This document shows, one piece after another, positions 21,194 to 34,700 of a stretch of 64,000 nucleotides of DNA; the first letter of the stretch is position 1, and each line of letters opens with the position of its first letter. The notes beneath the pieces are model-generated. The model worked only from the letters and a program-made list of their open reading frames with translations, was not told the origin of the DNA and ran no database searches. The stretch lies in NCBI GenBank assembly GCA_964036665.1, contig OZ038526.1:31620001-31684000 (forward strand). The letters are read 5' to 3'. This DNA is from Gordius sp. MW1. Lineage: Eukaryota; Nematomorpha; Gordioida; Gordea; Gordiidae. Made by a program: the position numbers and the translations under genes.

Positions 21194-22757
21194 AATTTAT
21201 GTGGTAAGTGGCTTAAATTTTAGTCGGAAAGTTTTGTTAGTTAAACGATATCAGCGATTAACGGCCTTTCTAATTAAAAATTTGAAGAAATTCTGTTATA
21301 TTAGATGAAACTGTGTTAGCATTAGGTATTTTACTTTAAAAAAAAATTAAACATGAGATGATAAAAATCGAAATTACTTTATTTTTCGTAAATATATATT
21401 TTTCGTTTTGGGCTTACTTATTTTGCTCCAAAATTAGAGTATGTGAATATATTCTTTATGCTGACAGATAATTCCACATCCAATTCAGTCAAACCTTCTA
21501 TCAGGGATTTCTAAATCTTAATGCAACAATCACATTTTGTATAACTGGCCTTCCTTCCTCGACTCATTCGTTACCTTAATATTTTCAAACGAAATTCAAA
21601 ATATTATAACTTTTTATATTTAATTATATTTGAAATCAAGTTTTTTATATCAAAATTTGTAAAATGGATGATATCAATATTTACGACACAAAATATGTTA
21701 CAATTTATGAATAAAATTTGTTTTGGTTTTGAACATTGTTTTTGTTACTATTTTTAGTAAATTGTTAATTAATTTTTTTTAATTTCTTGGGTTTGGTGTT
21801 GCGACAAATTATTTAATAAAATTTAGATTGCATGGCATATAGCGAAAATCGGGGCTCTATATTTACCGGGGTCATACACGTCCTCTCAAAGAATTTTGTC
21901 ATTTATATTTATTTTGCATAATAAATGTACTTTATTAAGGCAAATGCTGGGGCACAAAATATATTTTGGTTGACTCCTATTACAAAAAAAATCACGCAGA
22001 AAATAAGGTTTTCGGGGCTAAAGCAACCCTTTTTGAATTTTGTAAATTATTCAAAACTTAGTTTTACTAACGTGGGCCTGAGTACGAAAAATGTTAAATC
22101 ACACTTTTGTTTTTTTTGAAAATGCTTGAACTAAATATCATTTCGACATCTTATGTCTTGAAAAAAGGTTAGTTCATCTTAAAATTACTTAATCATAACT
22201 CCATAAAATTATTTTAAAAAATAATAAAAGATTATTTATTTTATAAAGAAATGGAGAATAATACATTTATGTATATTAGTAGTTTGAAATTTAACATCAA
22301 ATGCTTTTGACCTGTTATCAAAATTATTCTTATGACTTTAGGGCATCATACTAAAGGAATCTAATTAATCATGAATATAAGAATGTTCTGGCTTCAATGA
22401 AAATAATAATGTATAAGATTTAAAAAATATTCATAATTTCTAAACATGCCAAATTTTATCACAAAAAAAATAATTTTTAAGGGTTGAACTTTAAAAAATT
22501 ATATTTATTAATTTTTTCAAACAAAATTGTAATATGATTCAAAAAATTCTAACATATTTAAAGGTAGAGAATTCGATCTTAACATTTTAAACTTTATCTC
22601 ATTTTAAAACTTACTATTCTTGAATTAAATTAAAAATTAATTACTTTAAAATTTCGCCATTTGGGAAACACAAAAAAATATATGTCAATCTCCAAAAATT
22701 TTATTGATGATTTCCACAACTTTTGAATATTCCTATTGAAACAGCAAAGCCTTTAAA
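21194..22757. other. Intergenic DNA between TOP3B and the M13 peptidase gene
   Basis: About 1.5 kb of AT-rich sequence. The stretch 21720-22140 belongs to a dispersed repeat also seen at 50040-50290 (shared AAATGTACTTTATT, GGGGCTAAAGC and TTTTACTAA blocks). I looked here for exons coding the missing TOP3B zinc region and saw none. Confidence 0.55.
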
Positions 22758-25700
22758 ATGGATTTTTTAAATTTCTACACAATTTTTCTACTCTTAAATT
22801 ATTCTATCACCATTCAAGTGAACAGTAAGATCTATAAAACTTTGATTTTATTTTACATTAATAAATTCTAGTATTATTTTGCATTCATTTATTTTCAATT
22901 TATATGCAATAAAATTATTTCGAACTAATATTTTAATAAAAATAAATTTTATTAAATATTTAATATAGAATCTGCCGAAATATGTTTAACTCCGAATTGT
23001 ATACAAATCTCTGCAAACTTTTTGAAGAATATTAATAATAAAATTAACCCTTGTATTGATTTTTATGAATATGCATGTGGTTCTTGGACTTCTAGAGATG
23101 ATCATTGTTCTGAAGAAATGTCCAAAGATACCCAATCTATTACTGGACACAAAAATTTACGCGTTCTATACCGCGCAATTAGTAAATTAACATTATTTTT
23201 TGATAAAGAAATTTATATAATTTTTAATAATTATTTATTTTAATAAAAATTTTAGGAAATATTAGTTTGAACAATGAAACGGATGAAGTGGATAACAAAG
23301 TTTATCTTTATTTTAAATCCTGTATGGATGAAAATCATGAGAGAGAAATGTTAGGGGGAGAACCATTAAAACAACTTATCGCTAAATTTGGTGGATGGAA
23401 TTTCAATAATTCAGGTAAACATTTATATATTAAAATTTAGAAAATATATTAAATTCTTATATTTTAAGTTTATTTATATGAATTGATATATACTCATATA
23501 TAAACTCAAGCCTTCGGCCCTCGTGGGAAGGGGGAGTAGGGAAGGGGAAGGGGAGGAGGGGAAGGGGGGACGACTCCTCTATACTCCGTATAAACGTAGC
23601 ATATTTGTTATGCAATTTATGGGCGAGAAAGGTGGGAAGGGGCCAGAATGCCTATAGGGGGATTAATTCAAAATAATTGGACTGACGGGCATAGGGTAAA
23701 TATCAATGTTTACTAATTTCAAAGCGAAAAAAAGAATAAAAATTGGTCAGTAGCCTGCGGACGGTTAAAAAGTCTTATTATCAAGGGTATTAACAAGAAC
23801 AGTATATAAATTTAATTTAAAAAAAAAAAATTTTGCCCTCTCCGGGATTGAACACGAACCTCCAGGTCACAAACCTGGCGCCAATAACTTGAAGGGTAAC
23901 GGACAACGGACAACCAAAAACGAGCCCATAAATTGCATAGCAATTAATATTAATTTAAAGAAGATACGCATAAAAATATCAAGTATGGTGGGTGAGATTA
24001 CGTTTGTTTTAATAAATTAAAATTTGCTTATATACACACAGTAAGACTGGTAAAAAAATAAACAACCTATTAAAGTTGTTTTAAGCTAATTTTATAGTAA
24101 ATGGTCAAAATACTTTCCTAAAACTAGATTTGATTTTATATTTATAGGCAAATTGAGGTCTATTAACACGTAATTCAAACTATCAATATTGGTTGACATT
24201 GTATTCGTGATGATGTAATCAATATTCAAAGAGGCGTTATGCTAATAGGGCTGATAGTAATTACACTTTGATAGCAAGTCATGCCTTGCCTTGTGTGGTG
24301 CCATGTTTTGTCCTATTAATTCAAAACTTATGCAAAACTATTAATCCAAAACTTATGCAAAATATTAAAACCCGACCCCGCCCGAAAAATCGATAACGAG
24401 AGAGAGATGATGTGGGGAGGAGACACGCGTATGTGAACTATTCTAACACAGCGAGGGATACAGAGATGAGGGGTGGGGCACCTCTTATGCATTAATTTAA
24501 AAATTCGAAATACTAACACATCTCTCTCTCCCATCTCTTCCACTCCCGCCTCCTAAACCCCCCCCCCCCGCGCTTATAATACTAGGGTAATAAACTTTAG
24601 TTTAACCTTGGCATATAAAAATACTTATAAGGAGTATAGTGAAATGCAGTAAATTTAATTCCAATCATATATCTTTAAACATAGCAAATACAAAACGACG
24701 GAATTTTGTATGCATTTAGTTAGTAACCATCTAAAAATATGATTTGCCCAAGCCCATATCAGTAGCTAGCATGAAGAAAATGCTGCATTTTTCAATTTAT
24801 GATATATTAATCCTTTATCAATTTATGATCTCAAGAGATAAATGAAATTTTATGTTATATAAATAACGAAAGAAAAATAGAAAATCAATATATTATAGAT
24901 AATTTAACAAATATAAATTATTATGAAAAAATAGAGGGGGGGGGGGGGCTACTTAATCAATAGGCGTTTTTTGATCATCAAATAAATAACTAATTAATAA
25001 GATTTTGGAAGGAGCATTTTGAAATTTTAGCCTTTACTTAAAAACAATTTGGCCAATGGTCATTTTTTTATTGGTCAGTACCAAGAGACGGTCTATAAAA
25101 AAACGAAAAAAAATTCGAAACACAATTTGGCCAATGGTCATTTTTTCCATTGGTACCCAAAGACGGTCTATAAATACATACTAGTCAAAAAAAACGAAAA
25201 AAAATTTCGATTTATACTTTGGCCAATGGTCATTTTTTTCATTGGTCAGCAGCCAGCGGACGGCCAAAAAGTCATATTATCAATGGTATTAACATAAACA
25301 ATATATTAATTTGAAAAAAAACGAAATAAAAATTCCGATTCACAATTTGGCCAATGGTCATTTTTTCCATTGGGCAGCAGCCAGCGGACGACCAAAAAGT
25401 TATATTATCAATGGTATTAACATAAACAATATTTTAATTTAAAAAAACGAGAAAAAAAAATTCCGATTCACAATTTGGCCAATGGTCACTTTTTCCATTG
25501 GTCAGTAGTCAGGGCACGGTTAAAAAGTCATATTAACAAGGGTATTAACAAGAACAATATATTAATTTAATTTAAAAAATAAATAAAAATTTTACCCTCT
25601 CCGGGATTCGAACCCACATTAGGAGAGGCATAGGCTTTTGTAGGGGCACTATCAGTAGGGGCATAGGCACTTGTAGGAAAGGGCATAGGGTAATTATCAA

Positions 25701-28700
25701 TGTTAACCAATTCAAAATCGAAAAAAAATTTCGATTTATACTTTGGCCAATGGTCATTTTTTCATTGGTCAGTAGCCAGAACACTGTCAAAAAGTCATAT
25801 TATTAATGTTATTCACAAGAACAATATATTAATTTAATTTTAAAAAAATAGAAATTTTGTCCCTCTCCGGGATTCGAACCCACATTAGTAAAGGCCTAGG
25901 CTTTTGTAGGGGTACTATCAGTAGAGGCATATAGGCCCTTGTAGGAAAGAACATAGGGTATTTATCAATGTTAACCTAATCAAAAACGAGAAAAAAAATT
26001 TCGATTTATTTCGCCAATGGTCATTTTTTTCATTGGTCAGTAGCCAGCGGACGGTCAAAAATTCATATTATCAATGTTATTAACATTTTTTTCATTGGTC
26101 AGTAGCCAGCGGACGGTCAAAAACTCATATTATCAATGTTATTAACAAGAACAAAATATAATTTAATTTAAAAAAATTAAAAAAAAATCGTCCTCTCCTT
26201 GGCTTAAACTCAAGACCTCCAGGTCATAAAGCTGGTGTAAATAAATTGAAGGGTAACGGACAACGGACGGACAACAAAAAACGAGCCCATAAATTGCATA
26301 GCAATTAATAAATATAAATTGATTTTATATTAAAATAATATGATTAAATCAATAGTATGAAACTGTCATGGCACATTCATTTTAGATTTTCTGTTATTTG
26401 TCATTATTACGGTTAGGACACTTTTGAATTTTTTTATTAAATTTCCCATGAACCTTGAAAAATAATGGTCAAATTAATAGGTGATTGTTATAATACTGGG
26501 GTCATAATGACCCTCATTTAAAAATTTAATTATTTAGCTAAGCATTTGTTTTTAAAAATGAACTTTTACCTCAATATTTAATATCTCGCGAAGGTGAATT
26601 TTTAAATTGGGGTCAGATAGACCCCACAAAATCGTAGAGAAGTGTTTTAAAAAAGTGTTAAATTTTCTATTTGTACAGTAGATCTTGGATGGAATTATCA
26701 GAGTAAAATAGAATCTATAGCAAATGAGCTAAATCTGGATTTATTAATCAGTCTTGACGTCGAGTCCGATATGAAAAATTCATCAAGGCACGGGGTCTAC
26801 ATAGATTATGGAGTCTTAACATTTAAAAATAAAAAATATTATGATAGAAATAATATTACAAACACTCCTGCAATTTCGAAAATTTATGATGCCCACTTGA
26901 AATATGCTATAACCCTGGGCTATTTAACATGGTGTGATGGGCTAGTACAAAACCGAGTTAGGCTAAGTTTACCGGAGATATGGGAATTGGCTGGTAATTG
27001 GGTTGACAAAAATAATGAGATCTCAAGCGTGGAAAATGTTAACCGAGATCTTGAAGATGTGGAGAAAGTGGTAGATATGATAGGCAAATCTATGGTGGAT
27101 GTATTCAATTTTGAAGCAAAGCTTTCAAGAGTAATATTTTTAACGATCATCTTTAAATGTAAATATTTATAGTTTTATATTTTAAATTAAATAATATTTT
27201 AATTAAAAATTTGATTTCTTTGGTGATATTTTTTGTAGATATAAATTTCAATTAAAATTAAAAATATTTCTAGTACGTGCCAGAATTGCATGACTGGGGA
27301 GATTTGGATGATAAATACAACGTCCTAAATTTAACGATTCTCCAGCAAAATTACCCATTCGTAATTTTATATACATGATTTTATAAAATAAATATTAAAA
27401 AAATTTTAACATTTTGAAAAAAATATATATAAATATTTTTTCTATTTATGAATCTAGTTGAATTGGTCGGATTGGTTTGAAAATAGATTTGACTTGATCA
27501 ATGCAACATTACCGATGGATCAAAAAATAATAGTTTTTCCATTAGATTATTTGAGCAATATTACTTTTATCTTACAAAATTACACTCAAAGTCCCGCTAA
27601 AAAGAGGTTTTTTATACCTTTAAATAATAATATAATTAATATTTTTTAAATTCACATTTTTTATTATTTTTAAAAAATATATTTATACTTTTAAATTAAT
27701 ATATAAGTTTGTTAGCCAAACATCTATTTCATAGTGACTTTTTATATATAAAATATTAATTTTTATTATCTTTTTATTAGTCATTTATTATCAATAACTA
27801 AATGGCAAATTTGGCTTAAAATGGGCTACTTCTTTTCGAAAAAATAAAAATTTATTCGCAAATAATATAGAAAACAGGATTAATAAACACACAGCTGTTC
27901 TGCCAAATTGAAATCAATATAACCAATACAAAATTATATATACTTGAAAGCTCTGTCAACTTAGCCCACCAAGACTAATATAGAAGCATATACAGAAGCA
28001 ATGCGAGAATTTAAAACACTATTATACATTTCTATATCTCTTGCAATTTACATATTCAAAATTACACAACTTTACACAGCCATGAAACTGAGAGATTAAT
28101 CTAATATAATGTTTTCATGCTTTCTTTTCAACCAAGTTTGTGGAATAACCAAGAAAGACACCTAACTATTCTTTTGGATAGACATTCTTTTATAATCGAC
28201 CAAAAATCTAAAGGTGGATCTTTCTTATAATTGGTGCACACAAATATCACCTCATTACAAATTCACCCACACCTATACGTTCAGATGATTCCAGAAACTT
28301 CAACCTTCTAATTTGTATGGCAAAAGTTTACATAGTATTATTCTTAGTTCTCTACAAATTCAGCAACACATACTTTTATACCTAATTCTACATACATAAT
28401 TAAAGCAATCTATTCCATGTATCTAAACACAAAAGTTTTAGACAGAACGTATCTTCAAACTCATTTCAATTCACTTTCATGGAATTCATTATTCAAAGAA
28501 TATTTGTGGAACAGCAATATTCATTCCATTTTATATTCATAAAATAAGGAACTAATAATTATAAGAGATTCCATAGCCCACCAGAATCCTTTTAGAACTC
28601 CTATATAATCTTAACACAAAAGTTATAGACAGGACTTATCTTCAAACTCAATACATCCACTTTCATTGAATTCATTATTAAAAGGATATTTGTTGAATAG

Positions 28701-31700
28701 CAATATTCATTCCATTTGTTATAAAGATTTAGTCAGACAATTGTACTAATAGAATAAAAGCATATCCTTCAAAAATACTCAACTACAGCAAAGTTCATCA
28801 ATGATCTACTCAAATAAAAAAGAAAAAAAAACTGGAAATTTTCCACTATGACCAAGCAAAATAAAAAAAAACAAAATCCAATTTCCACCTGCCATTTATG
28901 CCTAAGAACCGTCACCCTTACGCAATCAGGCCTCTTGCGTGCTCATGGTTCTCACAAATTGCGATGCAAAGGATCAGGAAAACCAGGTCAAATCCTTCAG
29001 TGCATAACACAGCCTACAATTTTACCATTGTCATCGCCCTCAAAAACTTCTTTCTACGATTTTAGAAGCCACCCTTTCAATAAAATTATTAAAAATATCC
29101 CCAAAGGCGCTAGATACCTAGCTTCACAAACTCTCACAGAAGCCATCGCAAAGATCAACGAGAATTCTAACAATGCCGAACATTGGCAAAACCTTTTTTA
29201 TTTTGCGTCTCGCGTCCTCTCAATACCACCTAAAACATACGCAGGTTCTCTCACGAATTGGATAAAAACCAACCTTGCAAATTGGAATATTATAGGTGAC
29301 CCTATCATATACGACAATCATTTACACTCCATTCCATCCCTAAATCATAGGGCAAAAATTGTTTCTACAAAAATAAATAATGGCGACATACAAGGCGCGA
29401 TCCGCGTCGCTACATGCGACAATAAAATTTCCCCAAACAACATCAATACACTAGATTTACTCAGGGATAAACACCCAGAAAGGCCTAACCTCTCGATTCC
29501 AGATCCTCTTAATCAAACCTTTCGCAAATTCTCCACTTTCGAGGTTCTTACTACAATCAATACTTTCAAGCGCTCTTCGACTGGGGCAGGCCTCGACGGC
29601 CTGTGCGCAGCTCACCTCTTAGATTTATCAAATCCCTTAACTGATCGATCTGGGCTTTTCTTAAGCACCCTCACTAATCTCATCAATCTCATAATAAAAG
29701 GCCTAGTCCCCGAAATAGTTTCCCCATATTTCTTTGGTGCAACTCTGGTATCCTTCTCTAAACCAGACGGTGGGATCCGGCCCATAGCTATGGGATCCAT
29801 CCTTCGCAGACTATGCGCTAAACTTATAATAAAACGGATTAAAAACCAGGCTATAGAAATTCAGCTCCCATACAACTCGGATTTGGCGTTAAAGGCGGAT
29901 GCGAAATAGCTTCACACGCGGTTCGCATGTCTCTTGCTTCTCAAATCCCCTCGTATATCGCCAAAATTGACTACAAAAACGCCTTCAATTCAGTTTCTCG
30001 ATCCCATTTCCTTAATGAAGCCTACAAATATTTCCCCGAATACTCCGCATTTCTCAATGCGTGTTACTCACCTGTTTCCATCCTTCAATTTCATGAACAT
30101 ACTATTAACTCTAGTGACGGTATCCAACAAGGAGACCCATTAGGACCTCTTTTATTCTGCCTGGGTATCAAACCCCTTATTGAAAGCCTAAATTCAAAAT
30201 TTAACCTAACTTTAAATACATGGTACCTTGACGATGGAACAATTCAAGGGGCCCCTTCAGATGTTATCTCAGCCCTAAAGTACCTGGAAACTCAATCTGT
30301 TGAAATCGGTTTATCATTGAACCTAACTAAAACGGAAATTTGTCCCCTCAATAACGCAGAATCGAACAATATTGTCCTCACCCCCTACAAACTGATCTCT
30401 CCTTCAACATTAACTCTTTTAGGATCCCCAATAGGTGGCACCATACCCATTTTAGAACTCCTAAATGATACAATACAGAAAGTATCTAATATGAATATCC
30501 TTAAACACCTACCCGCTCACCAAGCCTTTTTCCTCGTAAAGAATTGTTTGGCTATCCCAAAAATCATGCATAGTCTTCGATCTTCATCTACATTTTTACA
30601 TCGCGAGGCTCTGCTCAAATTGGATACTGATCTAAGGACCTTAATAGGAGAAATAACCAACCTTTCATTAAGTGACAGACATTGGCAACAGGCCTGCCTT
30701 CCTACAAAACTAGGGGGGTTAGGCATAGGCTCAATAAACTCGATTTCCCTATCAGCATTTTTATCCAGTCGTCTGTCCCAAGAAAGCCTCATCTCAGCAC
30801 TAACCACACAACCCGACAACCTCCTTGATGTTGCCTTTCAACAGTGGAGAGACATCGTCGGCACTCCCTTCCCCAAAGTAAACACACAAAAGTCTTAGTA
30901 TGGCCCTTTTGTCAGAGTGCTCCTTACGATCTTTAATCAATGGCGCTTCGGCAGAGGACCTTCCAGCACTAAGAAGTTTAACTTCTGGGACTGGTCACGA
31001 ATGGTTGGAGGCTCTTCCTAGCCGAAACCTTGGTCTTCTTCTTTCCGATAATGAATTCCGGATATCTATAGGCCTCAGACTTGGATGTAATATTGTTGCT
31101 GAGCACATCTGCTCATTATGCAAATCTCCTGTTCGACCGAAGGGCCACCATGGCCTCCATTGCAATCGCAATAAGGCAAGATATTTACGCCACGCAGCCG
31201 TCAATAAAGTTATTCATAACTACATGAATAAAGCTGGCTTTCCATCCATCCTTGAACCATCGGGTCTTTGTGGAGATAGTAAGAGAACTGATGGTCAAAC
31301 GCTGTCTCCTTGGGAAAAAGGACTTAGCTTGGCCTGGGACTTTACTTGTTCCGATGCTTTTGCACCAACGAATCAAAATAAGGATCCACTGGCGACAGCC
31401 GAAGCTCAAAAAATTACCAAGTATTCTGACCTAGGTCCATCAATTATTTTCTGTCCCATAGCGACCACTACCTTAACAACATTTGGCCCTCAAGCCCTCA
31501 ACCTTATCAAAAAAGTGGGAAAACATCTTCCCACGTTTTCCGGCGACAAACGTGAAGCATTTTTTATGAGGCAGAAAATTGCAATTACCATTTGTAAATA
31601 CAATTCAATCGCGATATATGAATGTTTTCCTGATATTTATAATAATGTATAATCAAATTTAATTTTATTTAAGATGATTCAAAAATAAAGTATATTATAA

Positions 31701-34700
31701 AGGTAAAAAAAAAAAAATACAACTTAATATATAAAAAATTTATAAAAAAAAACCTTTTTATTCAGCATACTATATGGTTCATTCAAACCATCGTTTACTT
31801 TTAACTGCCCATTAGTGTTAAGAACGATTGGTTTTGTTTGACAGACCTTTGGTTTTAGGCGACTAAACATAAACAGACCAAAGGCTTTTGATCTGTTTTT
31901 CTTAGTCGACCTTTTTTTAGGCTTAGTCGAAATTTAAAAAACAGAACCTAGCCGTTTTTACAACACTTCTGCCCATTATATTTGGGTGAAGATATAATAA
32001 TGAAAAATTTTATCACAAAAAAATCTAATATAATTATATTTTCGCAATTTTTAAAGTATTATTTATCTTATTTTTTATATTTCTTGTTTTCTTAATTTTT
32101 TAATTGTTTTTTATAGGACTTTACAAAATTATTTTATATGGCACGTGGCAAAGCAATTTTCATCCCAATTATCACAAATATATTGGGAAGCTGAAAAATT
32201 GGTAAAAATAGTTTTGCATGGTGAAGATAGAAGAGGTCCGAGGTGGAAGCAATGCACCAATATAATTGAAGATTTATTTCCAGAAATAGCTGGACGCCTA
32301 TTTGTGGGCAAAAAATTTGCAAATAAATATAGAAAAAAAGTAAGATTTTCAATAATAAATAAATTAAATATGATAATTATATAAAAATTTGTAAAAATTA
32401 AATTTTTTACAAAATATTTATAAATAATAATTGTAGAATGTTATAAAAATTAAAATTTAATTTTTTCTTAAATTTAAAATTCAAGGCTCAACAAATGATG
32501 AGAAATGTTGTGAAGATTTTCAAAAGAAATTTATTAAGTCTAAAATGGTTGGACAAAAAAACTAAGGAAGTAGCTATTAAAAAGGTTATTTTTAATCATT
32601 TTATTTTAATTAATTATTTGTTTATTTAATTATTTATTTATTTATTTATTTATTGAATTTCTTATAATAAAGGTAGGAAATTTGAGGACTTTGATTGGTT
32701 ATCCCGATTTTTTATATAACAAATCGCACGTGAATCTGTTGTATAGAGAAGTAATTCGAGTTAAAAATATTTAATCATATTTTTATTATTAAAAAAATTT
32801 ATTTTTTACCTGAATTTTCAAAAAAAATGTTTTTGAAATTTATTTTCGATAAGTTGAAACTGACCGAATCGTATTTCGAAAATTTTATGGCGTATAAGCA
32901 ATTTGCACTAAAAAGAAATCTGAAAAAAATATGGAAACCTGTGGATAAATCAAGGTTATTTTATATAAAAACACTTCTTTTTTTATTATTTCATTTTTTT
33001 ATTTTTAATAAAAATTTTATTAATACTGTTGTAGGTGGCCGTCTAGTTCTTCCGTTGTTAACGCATATTATCAAAGATTTCATAATCTTATTGGTAATTT
33101 AAGCATAAATTTTTTTTTAAAAAAAGTATTAGTTTTATGATATTTTGGTAGCTAAATTATTTAATTTGTTTCAAAGTTATCTTAGCCGGGATAATGCAAC
33201 CTCCCTTTTACAATGGTCTCGGACCCGAGTACTGTTTTTAATTCTATAATAATTATCAACTATAAATAAAATAGACTAATATTTATTAATTTTTTTTAGT
33301 GTTTATAATTATGGAACCATAGGACCTCTCATGGGTCATGAATTAATTCACGGTTTCGATGATAAAGGTTATTAATAATGATTATCGTCTACAGATTTTG
33401 AATTTGTGATTCAGTCCCGCTATCGGACAAATAATTCTGAATAAGAATTTTACGCGGGACAATAGCGTGTAAAAGCTGGGTTTTGTTTGATCTACCTTTG
33501 GTTTTAGTCGACTAAACATAAACAGACCATAGAATTTTTGGTCTGTTTTTTCTTAGTCGACCTCTAGGCTTAGTCGAGATTCGAAAAACAGACCAGCAAC
33601 CGTTAGTCTTAGTTAAACCAATGGTCGACCAAACAAAACCCAGCCGTTTTTACAACGCTACTGAACAATAGTGTGTTTTTAGCTATTTCCCAAGTTGTCC
33701 AGATATTGAAATATGAGGTTAAATATACATAAAATGGCCATTTTTAACCTTTATGAAGCTATTTTTCAACTCCATTTTTTATTTACTTTGTACGATATTT
33801 ATATATGAGGTTAAATGTGCCTAAAATAGTCATTTTTAGCCTTATTGAAGCTGTTTCTCTACTTAATTTTAAATTTAATTTGTATAATATTCATATAATC
33901 TTATAGACCAATTATTAATCTAGGGGGCAATAATTTTTGTTTTACCTCTCTTTTTCGCTGTATATATTAACATGTTTTTACATCGAAATCTGGAGGATTT
34001 AGCAAAAAATTTAAATGATGTTATGTTCAGCGTAAAATTCTTTATCCGAATAGTCGGATTGCGCTGTTTTTTTAATGTTTGCTAAAAATGTAAAAATCGG
34101 GAGTCTTGTGTATGTACTGTATATATTAGGGAGAAATTTCGATTATAATGGGAATTTTTTTCAATGGTGGTCCAATAAATCCATAACAAATTTCCTTTCG
34201 AGATGCAAATGCATGGAAGATCAATATTCTCAATATGGTGTTGATGGATTAAAAGTTTTTATTCATTCATTAATTCATTCATTTTTAGATGAATGGAAAA
34301 TTGAATTTGGGAGAAAATATAGCTGATAATGGTGGCCTTAGTTTGGCTTTTCAAGTAAGTTTTTTCCACTGGGTTTCAATTTCAAAAAAAACATTATTTT
34401 AAAAAATTTGGTATTTTCTTATTGTAAATGCTCATACAATTTTTAGGCTTACAAAGCATATGCTAAAGTAAACGAGCCAACACTGCCTGGTTTGAATTTA
34501 ACCAATGACCAAATATTTTTCCTAGCAAATGCTCAGGTTAAAGATTGAAAAAAATAAACAAAAATGATTTTTTTTTATTTTAACAATAAAATATCACTTT
34601 CATAATTTGCAAAAACTTTTAATTTATTTAGACCTTATGCTCAACGAATACCAAACAATTAATGCGTCACAATATATTAAACGATTTCCACACCTTAAAG

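Larger units (their letters stand above)
28848..31660 (+). mobile_element. Non-LTR retrotransposon with reverse transcriptase and restriction-like endonuclease (M13 intron 6)
   Basis: About 2.8 kb of coding sequence in the same direction as the host gene, in three frames. There is an N-terminal C-x2-C...H...C zinc finger, a central reverse transcriptase and a C-terminal CCHC finger plus nuclease-like domain. Zinc finger, RT, then zinc finger and PD-(D/E)xK nuclease is the order of the R2/CRE/NeSL-like LINEs, which use a restriction-like endonuclease. The sequence after the stop (31653) reaches an AAATAAAG motif and a poly-A run at 31705-31717. No target-site duplication was found. Two single frame changes (near 29880 and 30898) disable this copy. 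Confidence 0.82.

Noticed and set aside
23840..23895. A functional tRNA gene
   Set aside because: Only the anticodon-arm-like and B-box-like half is present. No matching acceptor stem or A box was found, and the segment recurs inside repeats at 25595 and 25865.
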